A stretch of DNA of 64,000 nt from Mytilus californianus (Eukaryota; Mollusca; Bivalvia; Mytilida; Mytilidae). The stretch's first letter is position 1, and every line of letters begins with the position of its first letter. Positions 1 through 20,639 of the stretch are shown in pieces. The DNA is taken from NCBI RefSeq assembly GCF_021869535.1, contig NW_026262581.1, positions 114,232,771-114,296,770 of the forward strand. Reading direction: 5' to 3'. The notes under the pieces are model-generated. The model ran no database searches and was not told the DNA's origin. It worked only from the letters and a program-made list of their open reading frames with translations. The translations under genes and the position numbers were made by a program.

Positions 1-223
1 AGAATCCTTGCTCAATTCTGACAGTTTATTAGAATAGTAATTTAACATTCCAGAAAACATTGAAACTATGATTATATGTTGACACAGGCTGATACCTGTT
101 TAATGCCACTAGAGTAAGAGTATAAAAAACCCTGTATTAATGGAATCTTTAGTTCATTGTGACTTGCCCTATAACATACTCATAATTAATTGAGTTTATA
201 TATTACATATTCTTGATTGTTAC

Positions 224-344
224 CTTCGTAATTCTTCCCATATTTTCTTTGATCTTTGAATCATATTGAAATTATTCTTTAACATTTTACGAACTTTCTT
301 TCTTTCTTTGAATGGAAGCTCTTTTAATTTAGTCTTCTTAGATT
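224..344 (-). CDS. PUM3: PUM3-like exon carrying the pre-Puf motif
   Basis: Enters with 2 nt completing a Glu codon, then encodes SKKTKLKELPFKERKK and the diagnostic KKIWEELRR. Acceptor is tatgtcttttcag and donor is AAG then GTAACA. It leaves in phase 2 within an Arg codon. This exon is the main basis for the PUM3 call. Confidence 0.65.
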
Positions 345-3300
345 CTGAAAAGACATAGCATCCTATCTTGCTGAGAAAAAAACATGCAAAATGAATTGAT
401 TCATGAATACTTTTTAGTTCTGGAGAAAATCAAATTGTGATTTTTAATTTTTCTTGCTAACATATTTTATAGTTTACTTTGAACATTTTGTGTAAAGCAT
501 CGATAAGATAGCAACCAAATAACACAAGTAAAACTAAAAAGACATTCAGCTGTCAGCCTTCCATAAGGGACATTCATTCAGCAAGTACTTCTGTAATCTT
601 TGTAAACATTAGTGGAAACTTGTCTTGTTTTCTATGTCAAAATCTCATTTATGTTTTTTTTTTTTTGAGAATTTGGTGCTGATGGCACATTTTTGAGAGT
701 TCCTGATTAATTTATTCCCAACTTTTTATAAACTTCAAGCCATTTAGGACATGAGACTGTGAAGACACCTGTCTATTGTTAAAGACTTTATGTTGAGCTC
801 TAGATTTCTTTTGGTTATTTGTGTTGTTGGAATGCTGGCTCATTGATATATACCCCACATCTCCTTTTATTCATATGTTTTCTCTGCTTATTTTATCTTA
901 ATTGAATTTATTTGTCAAAATTTTGTGTGCAGATGTATTGAAATTTAAAACTTGCTTTCAGCATTAAACCTGTCTTAGTGAGGACATATGCCACAGGAAA
1001 ACATGTTACTGTCTTCTTCCTATAAATCAAACCTAAGATAAGTCAATGGTATGACTTATCCAAAGTTAGACTCCAAATTTATTTGACATCTACTACTATT
1101 CTCAATTTGGTGCTTTCATAACAATAAATTACCTGAAGTTTCTTCTAGTTGCGAATCTTCCATTTTACACTTAGCAATAAGTCTACTTTCACTAAGCTGA
1201 ACCTTCTTTCCTTTTAATGACTTCAGTTTTCCTGCTGCATTACTGGCTGCTCGTTTCAATTTTACCTGACAAAATAAGTTTAAAAATATCAAACTTGAGA
1301 CTACATTGAATACTTTTAAAACCAGACCAGGCTTTCCAAGTAATTTATTCATGTAGTTGAGCTAGAATCTTAGCTTAATTTCTTATTTTGACTAGTTAAG
1401 ACAGAGGCACTCCCAAATACAATATGTATTGTTCCTGAAACATACTAAAAAGTATTGGTAGGAAAAGTTATGTATTTATAGAAATTTTATAAGCTTTAAG
1501 ATTGAAAAGATCTTGTTTTTAACACTTAGGCCATAAAAAAGAATAGGTTGGTTTGCCCTAACCTGAATGACCCATAAAAAAGCACCAAAATCACAATCTT
1601 TTTTTTTATTCAAAAATTGCGATGTTTTTTCTTTTTTGCAGATTTTTATCCTATCCATCTTGAGTTTGTGGCATAGAATAACCTGATCCTGTCTGACCGC
1701 ACTTTATCGCAGGACAATTTGTGTTATGTATAAAAGCCTCCAATTGATACAGATTTAAAACAACATGTTACTAACTCGTTTGGATTAAAATCACAACCCG
1801 TAATTTCCAACAAAATCTATCATTTTGAAAACACAAAAACATGGAAAGAGGTGTTTGATGAAGTGTGTGATGACGATTTCATGCTGCGGAAAACTGATGA
1901 AATTTGTGTGACTGTCTCTGACAGATCGGGACACTCGTTTGAGCCCGATTTTGAGGAACCAATCCAAGTGTTCAGGAATTTGATTTGGCATTAAAATTTG
2001 CTGCATCTGTTTTAAATAGATACAGTTTAATACCAGTTATGGCATGATACGGGTTATGTTCTTCTCATATATTTTATGATAGTATGATAGTTTTTGATAC
2101 TAAACCCCTTACGGGAGGGATTGTACTTGATTTTCATATGATGAAGACATACTCTTTTAATCAGTTTAATTGAGGCCTGGAGCTGGCATGTCAGTAACTG
2201 CTAGTAGTCCTTTGTTTGTTAATTTAGTTACCTATTCAGACATCGGACTCAGACTTTTTTTTAACTGAGTTATACTGTGCATATTGCTGTGTGTTTGTTT
2301 TTTCTACATTGGCAAAAGGTATAGGGGGAGGGTTGGGATCTCACAAAACATGTTTAACCCTGCCTTATTTTTGCGCCTGTTCCAAGTCAGGAGCCTCTGG
2401 CCTTTGTTAGCAGGTTAGTCTTGTATGTTTTTTTAATTTTAGTTCATTTATATGTTTTAGAGTTAAGTATGACGTCCATTTTCACTGAACTAGTACACAA
2501 TTTTATTTTGGGGCCAGCTGAGGACCACCTCTGGGTGCGGGATTTTGTCGCTGCATTGAAGACCCATTGGTGGACTTCAGCTGTTGTCGGCTCTTTGGTC
2601 GGGTTGTTGTCTCTTTGACATATTCCCCATTTCCATTCTCAATTTACGCATATATGTGTCTGACAATTTATACAAAACTCTATAATAGTCTTAAGCTTTC
2701 ATTGTAAAAGTTGTTTACAAGGTAAAATAATTTTGACCCTTTTTATCTCTTAAAGTATAAAAAAAAAAAAAAAAATCCCTACCTACCTACCCTGGTGGGT
2801 AGGGTTTGGGCAAACAGAAATGTTTTTAAGTCTGGCCTTACGTATTTGAATACAGTTTTATACTGCAATTCAAATTTTTATGACAGGATACAGAATTAGG
2901 GTTCATAAGATACAATATAAAAAGAATCACAGTGAATAAAAATTTTCAAAAGCATTTTAGTATTTTTCATGTCAGATGCTAAATTCATGTGTTTTTTGTT
3001 CCGTGTGTACTGAGAATTACTTCCTACGGTTACATACACATTTCATTTAAATTTGAGTAAATTCAAAACAAAAATTGGTTCCAAATGAACACGGACCTTA
3101 TAATTACAAATATTTCTCTATCAAAAATCTTATTTGAGCATTTTCTACATATATCAATGCTATCTACATACACATGATAATGTAAGAATAAAACAATTCT
3201 ATCAGTCTATATATCGCTTGTTATAGTAAGTAACCTTCATTGATTTCCGCCTTTCAAACTGTTGTGGACCAGGTGACGCAGGTTCATCTTCTACACATAC

Positions 3301-3876
3301 TTCTTGTGTAGAACTATCTGATGTTCTCCCTTCAGCAGCCTCTCTCACAGTGGACAATCTTGGTTGAAGTATGGATTTACTTGCTTTCTTTTGATGGAAA
3401 GACCTTTCTGCACCATCTGGTTGACCTCTGGCCTTTTGAACTGCCTTTTCTAAAGTGATATCAGCTCTTCCTCTTGGCTTTCTCATGCGGGAAAATGTTG
3501 TTTGCATCGACACGTCAGAACAAGGCATTATAGAGCTTATCTGACTTAATGTGTCTGGTGTATCTGTTTGATCTAATGATGACAGGTCAGTATCACTGTA
3601 CATCTGTAGATGGCGCTTTGTGGGTTTACGCTGAACATTTTCAAGTGGATCTGGATTGATATGTGTTTTTCTTTTCTTGGAAGGAGATATTACATCGAAT
3701 GAAGAGTCATTATCACTGTTTGGAGGAGCTCTTAACTTTCCTTTATCTTTTCCCATAATACTGTCACCTTCTGGGTTACCACGGATACCTTTCTGTTTAC
3801 CACTCTTTGGTTTACGTCTTGGTCTTTGATAAAACTCATCTTCAAATGAGGAATCTGCATCCATTGCTATTCTCAT
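224..3876 (-). CDS. PUM3: PUM3-like (Puf-A/KIAA0020) gene, 5' part only
   Basis: Three minus-strand coding exons join in phase: 3876-3235 (642 nt), 1265-1133 (133 nt) and 344-224 (121 nt). The open frame gives about 298 residues and continues past the left edge. The first two thirds are low-complexity, charged and Ser/Lys-rich, with basic clusters such as SPSKKRK that look like nuclear localisation signals. The last exon encodes NNFNMIQRSKKIWEELRR, which closely resembles the segment just before the Puf repeats in PUM3 (human has NYDIVVRAKQMWEILRR). PUM3 is a nucleolar Puf-family protein linked to ribosome biogenesis. The Puf repeats themselves lie outside the window. The N-terminal region is longer than in human (about 280 versus about 125 residues). 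The first ATG directly follows a splice acceptor and a second ATG (3864-3862) has a good Kozak context, so a 5' UTR exon probably lies further right. The identification rests on one short motif. Confidence 0.6.
655..900 (+). repeat. Dispersed repeat J, degenerate copy
   Basis: Contains a block reading roughly 'gtctattgtt .. agactttatgttga .. gttgttggaatgctggctcattgatatatacccc'. It recurs diverged near 18720-18930 and more weakly near 27110-27240 and 52300-52390. No coding capacity. Intronic or downstream relative to the PUM3-like exons. Confidence 0.35.
1133..1265 (-). CDS. PUM3: PUM3-like exon, middle
   Basis: 44 codons plus 1 nt. Acceptor is ttattttgtcag and donor is CAG then GTAATT. It begins VKLKRAASNAAGKLKSLKG, a basic, probably disordered segment. 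It enters in phase 0 from the exon at 3235 and leaves in phase 1, matching the exon that starts at 344. Confidence 0.55.
1734..1994 (+). other. Unrecognised coding-like open frame inside a PUM3 intron
   Basis: A stop-free frame of 86 codons ending in TAA at 1992-1994, on the strand opposite PUM3. It has no long ATG-initiated start. The translation (KPPIDTDLKQHVTNSFGL.. through ..HFENTKTWKEVFDEV.. to ..VFRNLIWH) has balanced composition and looks translated rather than random. A possible acceptor (gatacag) lies at its left end. I recognise no family. It could be a terminal exon of a plus-strand gene or a remnant of a mobile-element protein. Confidence 0.25.
2200..2640 (+). repeat. Dispersed repeat A, copy 1
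   Basis: Marked by 'ctcacaaaacatgtttaa', 'caagtcaggagcctctgg', 'ggtcgggttgttgtctcttt' and 'cattccc'-type ends. Copies lie at 4085-4425 (same strand) and at 27815-28165 and 28810-29020 (opposite strand). An ATG frame across it (2421-2618) is a by-product. Confidence 0.75.
3235..3876 (-). CDS. PUM3: PUM3-like exon, first coding exon in window
   Basis: 214 codons, bounded by acceptor ttttgttttcag and a rather weak donor (AAG then GTTACT). It starts with MRIAMDADSSFEDEF and is rich in Ser, Lys, Arg and Asp. No folded domain is apparent. Reading through the donor adds seven residues and then a stop, which would give a short alternative end. The splice is preferred because the next exon continues in phase 0. 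Confidence 0.6.
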
Positions 3877-4084
3877 CTGAAAACAAAATACATTCTTCAG
3901 TTGATTTATTTTCAAAACAAGAGATATTGACAAAAATTGTATTTCAGGAATAGCTTTCTAAATATCCCCTGATAGTGATACTAAGATAATATTTCAATTA
4001 CACATACTTGTTCATATATACATTTGGAAGATAATTCTTATTGTTAAAACCAAAATGTCCATCATTTGTTCATTCCACATTGGC

Positions 4085-4425
4085 TAGAGCATGTCGAGGT
4101 TTAGGGGTAGGTTTGAAACCTCACAAAACATGTTTAAATCTGCCGCATTTTTGCACCTGTCCCAAGATAGGAACCTCTAGCCTTTGTTAGTCTTCTGTTT
4201 TTTTTTTTATTTTGGTTCGTTTGTAGTTTTTTGGAGTTTAGATTGGCATCCACTTCGCTAAGCTAGTATACATTATTGTTAACGGGCCAGCTGAAGCCCT
4301 CTCCAGGTGCAGGATTTTCTCGCTGCATTTAAGATCCATTGGTGGCCTCAAGCTGTTTTCTGCTCTTTGGACAGGTTGTTGTCTCTTTGACACATTCCCT
4401 GTTCTGCATTAAACCTTATTGCTAT
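4085..4425 (+). repeat. Dispersed repeat A, copy 2
   Basis: Same family and orientation as 2200-2640, more diverged ('aacgggccagctgaagccc', 'gacaggttgttgtctctttg'). Lies upstream of the first PUM3-like coding exon in the window. Confidence 0.7.
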
Positions 4426-4740
4426 TTATTCCAATCCAACATGTTCTGAAATTACACAACTTTTTCATCCATTTGAGACATTTGGACCTATCTGGGACCC
4501 TGTTTAAACAATGTATTTTGCATAAAACTTTTCAAAGAGACATTTTTTAAACATCGTAAACACTTCAAACAAAGCATTTTTATGATTTTAATTTGTGTTT
4601 TAACAAAATGGATCATAATCTATCAAATTTTCAAAATGTTTGCTTTCTAAACCTTTTCCTCCCTCAGCTCGTTACTGATGACTTGTTTTAGCGACACTTA
4701 ACCCAAACAGGAAGTGTCTAAGTTTTTTTCTGGATTGGAC

Positions 4741-5324
4741 TTAAGGTTCATCTTTACACTTTATAATGGCTGTGTTTACACCATGAAATTTTCTCCGAGT
4801 ACAGACAAAACCGTGTAATTTTAAAAGTTTAATGCCTGGCAGTACCTAGATAAAATAATGATACATCCAATTTATATTCTAAAAAGTTGAAACACTTTAT
4901 GGATTTTGATGAACATTTTCTTTGCTTGCCACAGAAGATGGTGAAATAAACACACACCCAAGTTTTCTTTGATACAGTCCACTCATTCACACTATTTAAA
5001 TCACCTTTGTTGTGAGTAGATTTCTATTGTCCCTCTATTGTTCATATCAATCAATATGATACAATACAATCATTACCTGAGGGGGGCTATCTCAAAGATT
5101 TCACATGACTTTGTTTATTTTTACACCACCTGTGGCAAGGAAAGAACATGTTTAGCAAAATCCACAAGTTTTTCTTTTTAAAACACAAAATGAATACAAC
5201 TTGTATATATCTAGGTGCTGCCAGAATTCAAAACTATTAGAATTACACAGTTTTGTCTGCATTCCAAGAAAACTTCATGGTGTAAACACAGCCATTTTTG
5301 TGGAAGTGTATAGATGAACCTTAA
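4741..5324. mobile_element. Foldback/TIR element with about 215-bp inverted arms
   Basis: The left arm (4741 to about 4955) and right arm (about 5105 to 5324) are inverted copies, by eye roughly three quarters identical, around a spacer of about 150 bp. The outer ends are TTAAGGTTCATC and its exact reverse complement. Shared inner words include 'ggctgtgtttacaccatga' and 'cttgccaca'. There is no coding capacity, so this is a non-autonomous DNA element. It could fold into a long hairpin if transcribed. It lies between PUM3 and AK3. Confidence 0.7.
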
Positions 5325-5462
5325 TGGCAATAAGGTGTATTATATACAAGGGTAGGAATAGGGAATCCCACATGATGAATGACATTAAAATATTTGTTAA
5401 AATAATGTTATCGATACACGTTTTACTCCATTTGACACTAACAGTAACTACACAATGAGATT

Positions 5463-5565
5463 TGACAAATGACTGTCGGATTAACGGACTGTCGAATTAT
5501 TGGACCGTCGGACTATCGGTCTGTCGGACTACTGGACTGTCGGAATTTCGGGGTGTCGGATTATA
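5463..5565. repeat. Short degenerate tandem repeat, CTGTCGGA core
   Basis: About six imperfect copies of an approximately 17-20 bp unit containing 'ctgtcgga' or 'ccgtcgga', separated by short AT words. It lies about 0.7 kb upstream of the AK3 start. Confidence 0.6.
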
Positions 5566-5599
5566 GATACGCTCCCCTCATTTGACGTTTATGGTAGAG

Positions 5600-15051
<9,452 letters not shown>

Positions 15052-15816
15052 TTAGTTTGAGTTATCTCCCTTGTACTGAACACATTTGTGCAAAGGCTAT
15101 CTCATGTACCATACATTTTTGCGCATAGTAAAATATCTGGCTTCAAAACTACAATATTACATATTGTACCTATTAGTTATGGATGCCAAATTTTAGGATT
15201 TGCTTTGTACTAAACAAGATAATTGTAGTCATAGAAATTCATTGGAATATTACTATGTGTTCCTAAGATATGATTTTTTAACCAAAGTCATTCAATCATA
15301 AAAAAGTATTTTAATGCTTCCTTTTTTTTACCTAAACATTTTTTAAATTCTTTTTGAATTATGATCACACTAGTGTTTGATATGTTTTACAGTTTTGGAT
15401 GTTACTTTTTCATCATTTTATTATATTATTGTTAATGTTATATATCTTTTGTATATCTCAATGCAATATTTCGGTACGTCTTATTTTGGCTCTACTACTG
15501 TATTTAGGAGGATTTTTACCTGTCATAATATAATGTAACCCTGAATATATCAGATTCTATTTTTTTTTTAACTTCAGTGTTGTGCTCATATTTTTGTACA
15601 TAGATAAAGTGAATCAAGTGTTTACTCCAAATGGATGTGGTTTGTGTCTAATTAAGTGCTAGTCATTGTTATTAGTATATCAAATATGTTGTTATATATA
15701 TTTGATATTTGTACATATGTATTTTGTAGCATTATTTTATTATTCATGTTGATAAATGAAATTTTCATCTACACATTTCAATATTATATAAATCTTATTT
15801 GATGCCATATTATAAA

Positions 15817-15822
15817 AATAAA
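15817..15822 (+). promoter_or_regulatory. Candidate polyadenylation signal of AK3
   Basis: AATAAA 766 bp after the AK3 stop, in AT-rich sequence without other obvious features between. Position is consistent with a 3' UTR of about 0.8 kb. Confidence 0.45.
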
Positions 15823-15839
15823 AATTGAAATGATTTGCA

Positions 15840-17395
15840 AAAATGAATTCTAGTTACATTATTTCTCTTAACAAATGGGTTTTCTTTCTTTTTATCTCTG
15901 CTTTTACAAATTCTTTATTGCCCTATCTAATTGTTAACAACTTTCTATCAAGTACAACCAATCTATGTAGTTTTATTCTTGTGTGTTAAATTTTCTTTAT
16001 GTTTGTTAGGATACATCTTTTGTTACAAAATCAAAGCCCAATGAGTAAAATCCTATATTTTTCCTTATTATTTTGGATAGACATAAGTCTAAATAATTTT
16101 CATTTGAATGTTACATTTTTCTTGCAGAATTACTTACTTGGCAAGCTTTTAAGTTAGTACAGAAGGATTTATTTGTTCCTGCTCTTGTATGGAATTTAAA
16201 ATGGTAGCCTTTAATTCTTGCTGCATTGTAACTTGCAATAATTGGTACATCTGGTATTTTTCTTACAGTTCATTTTTTTTTTTAAATTCTATCTTTGTAT
16301 AAACAAATAATTTTGATCAGATCATTGAATTAAATTCCAATATTTGGAACACTGAAAATTCAGAAATTATTGCCAAAAAATGCAAGAGTATCAGATTCTC
16401 AATAATAAAAACCTTATTTATAATTGTAGTAGTGATTTTCCTTCACAAAATTTTTACAATCGAATTAATTAGATTTTGTATTTTAAACAGTACCTAAGGA
16501 TTTGCTATGTCAAATGTAACTGCAAATGAAAATTTCTTTTCCAACAGCATTGAGGCAATCTTTTTTAATATTAAGCAAATATTTTAATAAAATTAACATC
16601 TGATACAGTGTGTTATATTTCTCATTTACACATATAAATGGTATTTTGTGTGTACAAATACATATATATCTGTATCAAGAGAGCATGATAAACTCATTGT
16701 CCCAATCCTCAAATAAAACATCTGTCATCAGGTCACATCTGTTAAATATTGAAAAACATCAATCCAACATGTTTCAACATTAACTAAACTAAAATTTGTT
16801 ACTGAACAACACAAGGTTCCATCCATGTATGGCCTTCCTGAATAACACCAGAAACCATGAAACTTTCAATTTGTATGTGCCACTTATAAATGTTCAACTA
16901 CAAAAACACAATGTATCCACTTCTTCTCGCTAGTACTCTTACAACCATTATTAAGGACTTTGTTATCAACTATCGTGACAAAGTACATTTGTGTATATGT
17001 TAATTATGGTATTTGATATTTCCGCAGTGCAAAAACTTCAGAAACATTCCTTTGAAGGTCACCTTGCATAGTTATATTTATTTTGTTTTAACGACAATGT
17101 ATACTGTCATTGATTGGTTTTCCAAAGGAGTCTAACTATGACCCATTTCTTGGAGATTTATAAACCCCTAACTAAAACCTTTGTAGATATTTTTAACAAT
17201 ACCTGCATATATCTAGACACTATATTCTCTGAAAACAATTCAAATGTTTTTTTCTAGATATACAAATGAAATGTATCCACATCAACTCTTTATTACTAAC
17301 TCAAACATTAATAATAAGAGATGTCCTTTTTTACTTTCATTTAAGAATTTTATTTGTGGTAATCTTCATACCACAATTTGTCTTGAACATACAGG
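15840..17395. other. Intergenic AT-rich stretch
   Basis: No coding frame, tandem repeat or recognisable element seen on either strand. Confidence 0.5.
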
Positions 17396-17399
17396 AAAT

Positions 17400-17685
17400 A
17401 TTTGCCACTGGGCATTAAGCAACCAACAATATGATTTTTGGTGTTTTAACGCCACTTTTAAGCACCACTTTTGGGCTATTTCGTGGCTGCCAGTTTTTAT
17501 TGGTGGAGGAATCTGGAGTGCCCGGAGAAAACCACCGACCTTCGATAGGAAAACTGACAATCCTAGTCAATTAAGATTGAAGTCGAGTGCACCCGCACGA
17601 GCGGGGTTCGAACTCACAACCTCAGTGTTGACTGGCTAGTGATTACAGTAGTAACTACTTAGACCACTCGGCTACCGAGGCCCCT
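17400..17685 (-). mobile_element. tRNA-derived SINE
   Basis: Read on the minus strand, the head (17685 to about 17593) has an A box (tagccgagtggtctaag) and B box (ggttgtgagttcgaacc) like tRNA-Leu/Ser. The body contains 'ggttttctccgggcactcc', reminiscent of the MetaSINE central domain (from memory). The tail resembles 'gccact..gcattaagcaacc', common in molluscan SINEs. Two overlapping open frames here are incidental. Confidence 0.8.
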
Positions 17686-17899
17686 GCAAACAACAATAAA
17701 AATTATGAATAACATGATGACTTTTCCTTTCAAATTGTTAATTTTCCTCTCCTTGATTGTGATACTGGTATTCCATTTGCTCCTTTTCATGGAGTGCAAT
17801 TCTCAGTTGGTTCAATATGCAGTTGCAATGGCATCTGATTATTTTCATTACTGAAAACTTTTATAGCAGGGATATGTATCATGAATTAGTTGAATCCTT

Positions 17900-18625
17900 G
17901 AATTAATTTTTTTAATGATAAAGTGGTATTTCACATCCAAGCTTATTGTAATATATACAGCTAAAAATTTTAAAGAATTTTTAGATCTACCTACTGTTCA
18001 TTAACAAAAAAGTTATCAGATGACTTATAGGAGTTATTGCCCTTTAATGATGAATTTTACCGATTATTTTATTTTTATTTTTGCCTATTACCTTAAAACT
18101 ATAACAGATAAAGAAAAAACTTTACATAGCAAAAATGATCAGCAAGACAAGATCTACAAATAATCCAACATGGCTGAAATTTTCAGTCAACTCCTTATTG
18201 GAGTTATTGTCCTTAAATGACAATATTTACCATTTTTTTACATTTTTTGCTATTATCTTTAAAACTATTTAAGACAGATGTAATTTTTAAATAAGAAAAT
18301 AAATCATCAAGACAAGATATACAAATAGGTCAGAAAGGTCGAAATTGCCAGTCAGCACCTTATAGGAGTTTTTGCCCTTAAATTACTATTACTATTTACT
18401 ATCCTAAAATGATGATTTTATTTTTTACACATTTTGTGTTTTAACTAAAAACTATAGATGATAAAAACTAAACAGAAAAAATTATCAGAAATACAAGATC
18501 AACAAAAAAGAGATTTTAGTCATGAATTATATTCTAGTCTACAATGTTGGAGAGTGGCCATTGTTGAAGATGCATATAGATCTAGGTGAGTAACACATGC
18601 TCTTTAGAGCCTCTAGTTACTTTTG
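17900..18625. repeat. Dispersed repeat G, degenerate copy
   Basis: Repeated 'ggagttattgccctt' and 'gacaagatctacaaa' words, and an end reading 'ctaggtgagtaacacatgct ctttagagcctc'. These match the better preserved copy at 50785-51652. Confidence 0.6.
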
Positions 18626-18949
18626 TTAGTCTAATGATGGAGAATAAAAAAGGAAGGTTTAAGATCTAAATAGAAATATTTTAACCCTGTCTGTGACCTG
18701 TCAGTGGTTATCTTGTCATATCTTTTTATTTTTATTTTAAGAATATGGTGTTAATGGTAAATCTTTGATAGTCTGTTTTTGTTTATAATTTTTTTACATG
18801 CAGGGGGATTTAGAGATTGACATAATTTAAAGACATCTGTCTATTGTTTAGGACTATTTGTTGACTTTTAGATGTAGTTGGGTCAATTTTGTTGATGGGT
18901 TGCCATATTTCTTTGACCTATACCTTCATCTAATATTTATATTTATGAA

Positions 18950-19975
18950 GTTCCATAACTCTGCAGCGGCAACATGTTTAATTGTTGAAATTCTAATAGA
19001 GCTTTCTTTCAACTTTTTGGAATTTCACATCAATCAATGCAAGATACTTGAATATTTGTACAAATTAAAAGAAAATATATAATAGGAATTTTCTACAAAT
19101 ATTCAAACCAGAAATTATTTATTTGTATAACAAACATAGCATTAAAAGATTTGATTATGTTAGCTAAAAATAGGGGCCATATTGGGGCATTATCAAATGG
19201 ACTCCTTTAACACCCAAGGAAACATTTACAGTCATTTGTTATATATGTTCACTTTTCAAGGATTAACAACTGATTTTACAAAATATGAAAATTAGAATCA
19301 AGGATATACATATTTTCATAGAAATAAACCTAATTGCATACATCCCTTTGATACATTGAACCAGAAAACTCAATCACTTAAATAATTCATTTCATATATC
19401 AGAATTATGTTGAGTATCCAGGTGTCTTCATTACAACAGAAAAGAAATTAACATTCAATATTTTACCATATGTAAAAATCTTAGACCAATAAAATGTGCG
19501 TTTCAAATTTGGCCATGAATATTTCATTTTCATAAATTGATAACAAATAGGAATAACTTTAAATATATGAGATTTTATCACCAATTTAAATCACTCTTTT
19601 TCTTTCAAGATTTAAAAATTCAGTACTAACTGACTACATGTATTTAAAGATCATGGAGTTCACATATAAAAAAAGATTGAAAGTTTCTTTAAAGCCTACA
19701 CATAACTGATCAACCGAGGTAAAATATGTTAGTAAATTAAGTTATGTAATCTGAAAAGTTTGATAAAGGACTCACTGTGGATGATAAGATAAAAATAAGA
19801 AGTTGTGGTATGATGATTGCCAATGAAACAATCAGAGACCAAATGACATAGAACTATAGGACACCGCCAGAAATTCATTTTAGCCTCATTTTATGAGCAT
19901 TCTCAAAATATATTTCCATTGTCTCCCAATACATTATAAGAGTTTAACTTATAAAAAAAATACTATTTATTATCC
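18950..19975. other. Intergenic stretch with a fragment of repeat B
   Basis: Mostly featureless AT-rich DNA. Around 19797-19860 a repeat B fragment occurs (gaagttgtggtatgatgatt gccaatgaaacaat). Confidence 0.45.
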
Positions 19976-20635
19976 TGAGGCCAGATAAACCAAACCGGAA
20001 ATACATGTACACCTTACAATCATTCCATTCCATTCCAGATCTATTGCTTATACTTTACAAGAAACAGACCAAACCATGAAAACTTTATATCTACCAATGA
20101 ACTATGACAATGAGGTCAAGGTCAGATGATCCCTGCCAGACAGACATGTACACATCACAATCATTCCATACATCAAATATAGCTGACCTATTGCATACAG
20201 TATTAGAAAAACAGACCAAAACACAAAACCTTAACTTAAATCACTGAACTGTGAAAATGAGGTCAAGGTCAGATGACACCTGCCAGTTGGACATGTACAC
20301 CTTACAAGCATTCCATACACCAAATGTAGTAGACCTATTGCTTATAGTATCAGATATGGACTTGACCACGGCAACATAACCTTGTTCGCTGCTCCATATT
20401 ACGTTATTTTCAAGTTGTCACTGAACCATGAAAATGAGGTCAAGGACCATGGACAATTGACAGACAGAAGCTTAATAACATAAGGCATCTATATACAAAG
20501 TATGAAGCATCCAGGTTTTCCACCTTCTGAAATATTAAGCTTTTAAGTAGTTATAGATAACGCCACCACCAGATTCTATCCCTATGTCTCGTTTTCTGCG
20601 ACAGAAGTCGCAGGCTCGACAACAACCGACACTTA
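19975..20635 (-). repeat. Dispersed repeat C, inverted copy
   Basis: Reverse complement of the family at 23283-24480. It includes the end hairpin (about 20590-20625, 'tgcgacagaagtcgcag' within 'gtcgagc..' context) and several 'aaaatgaggtcaaggtc' words. Confidence 0.8.
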
Positions 20636-20639
20636 CTCA

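Noticed and set aside
1116-1352. 78-codon minus-strand frame taken as a complete small gene
   Set aside because: Only 1133-1265 is bounded by splice signals. The ATG part is intron-like.
17593-17685. Possible functional tRNA gene on the minus strand
   Set aside because: It has A and B boxes but no matching 3' acceptor stem and continues into a SINE body.
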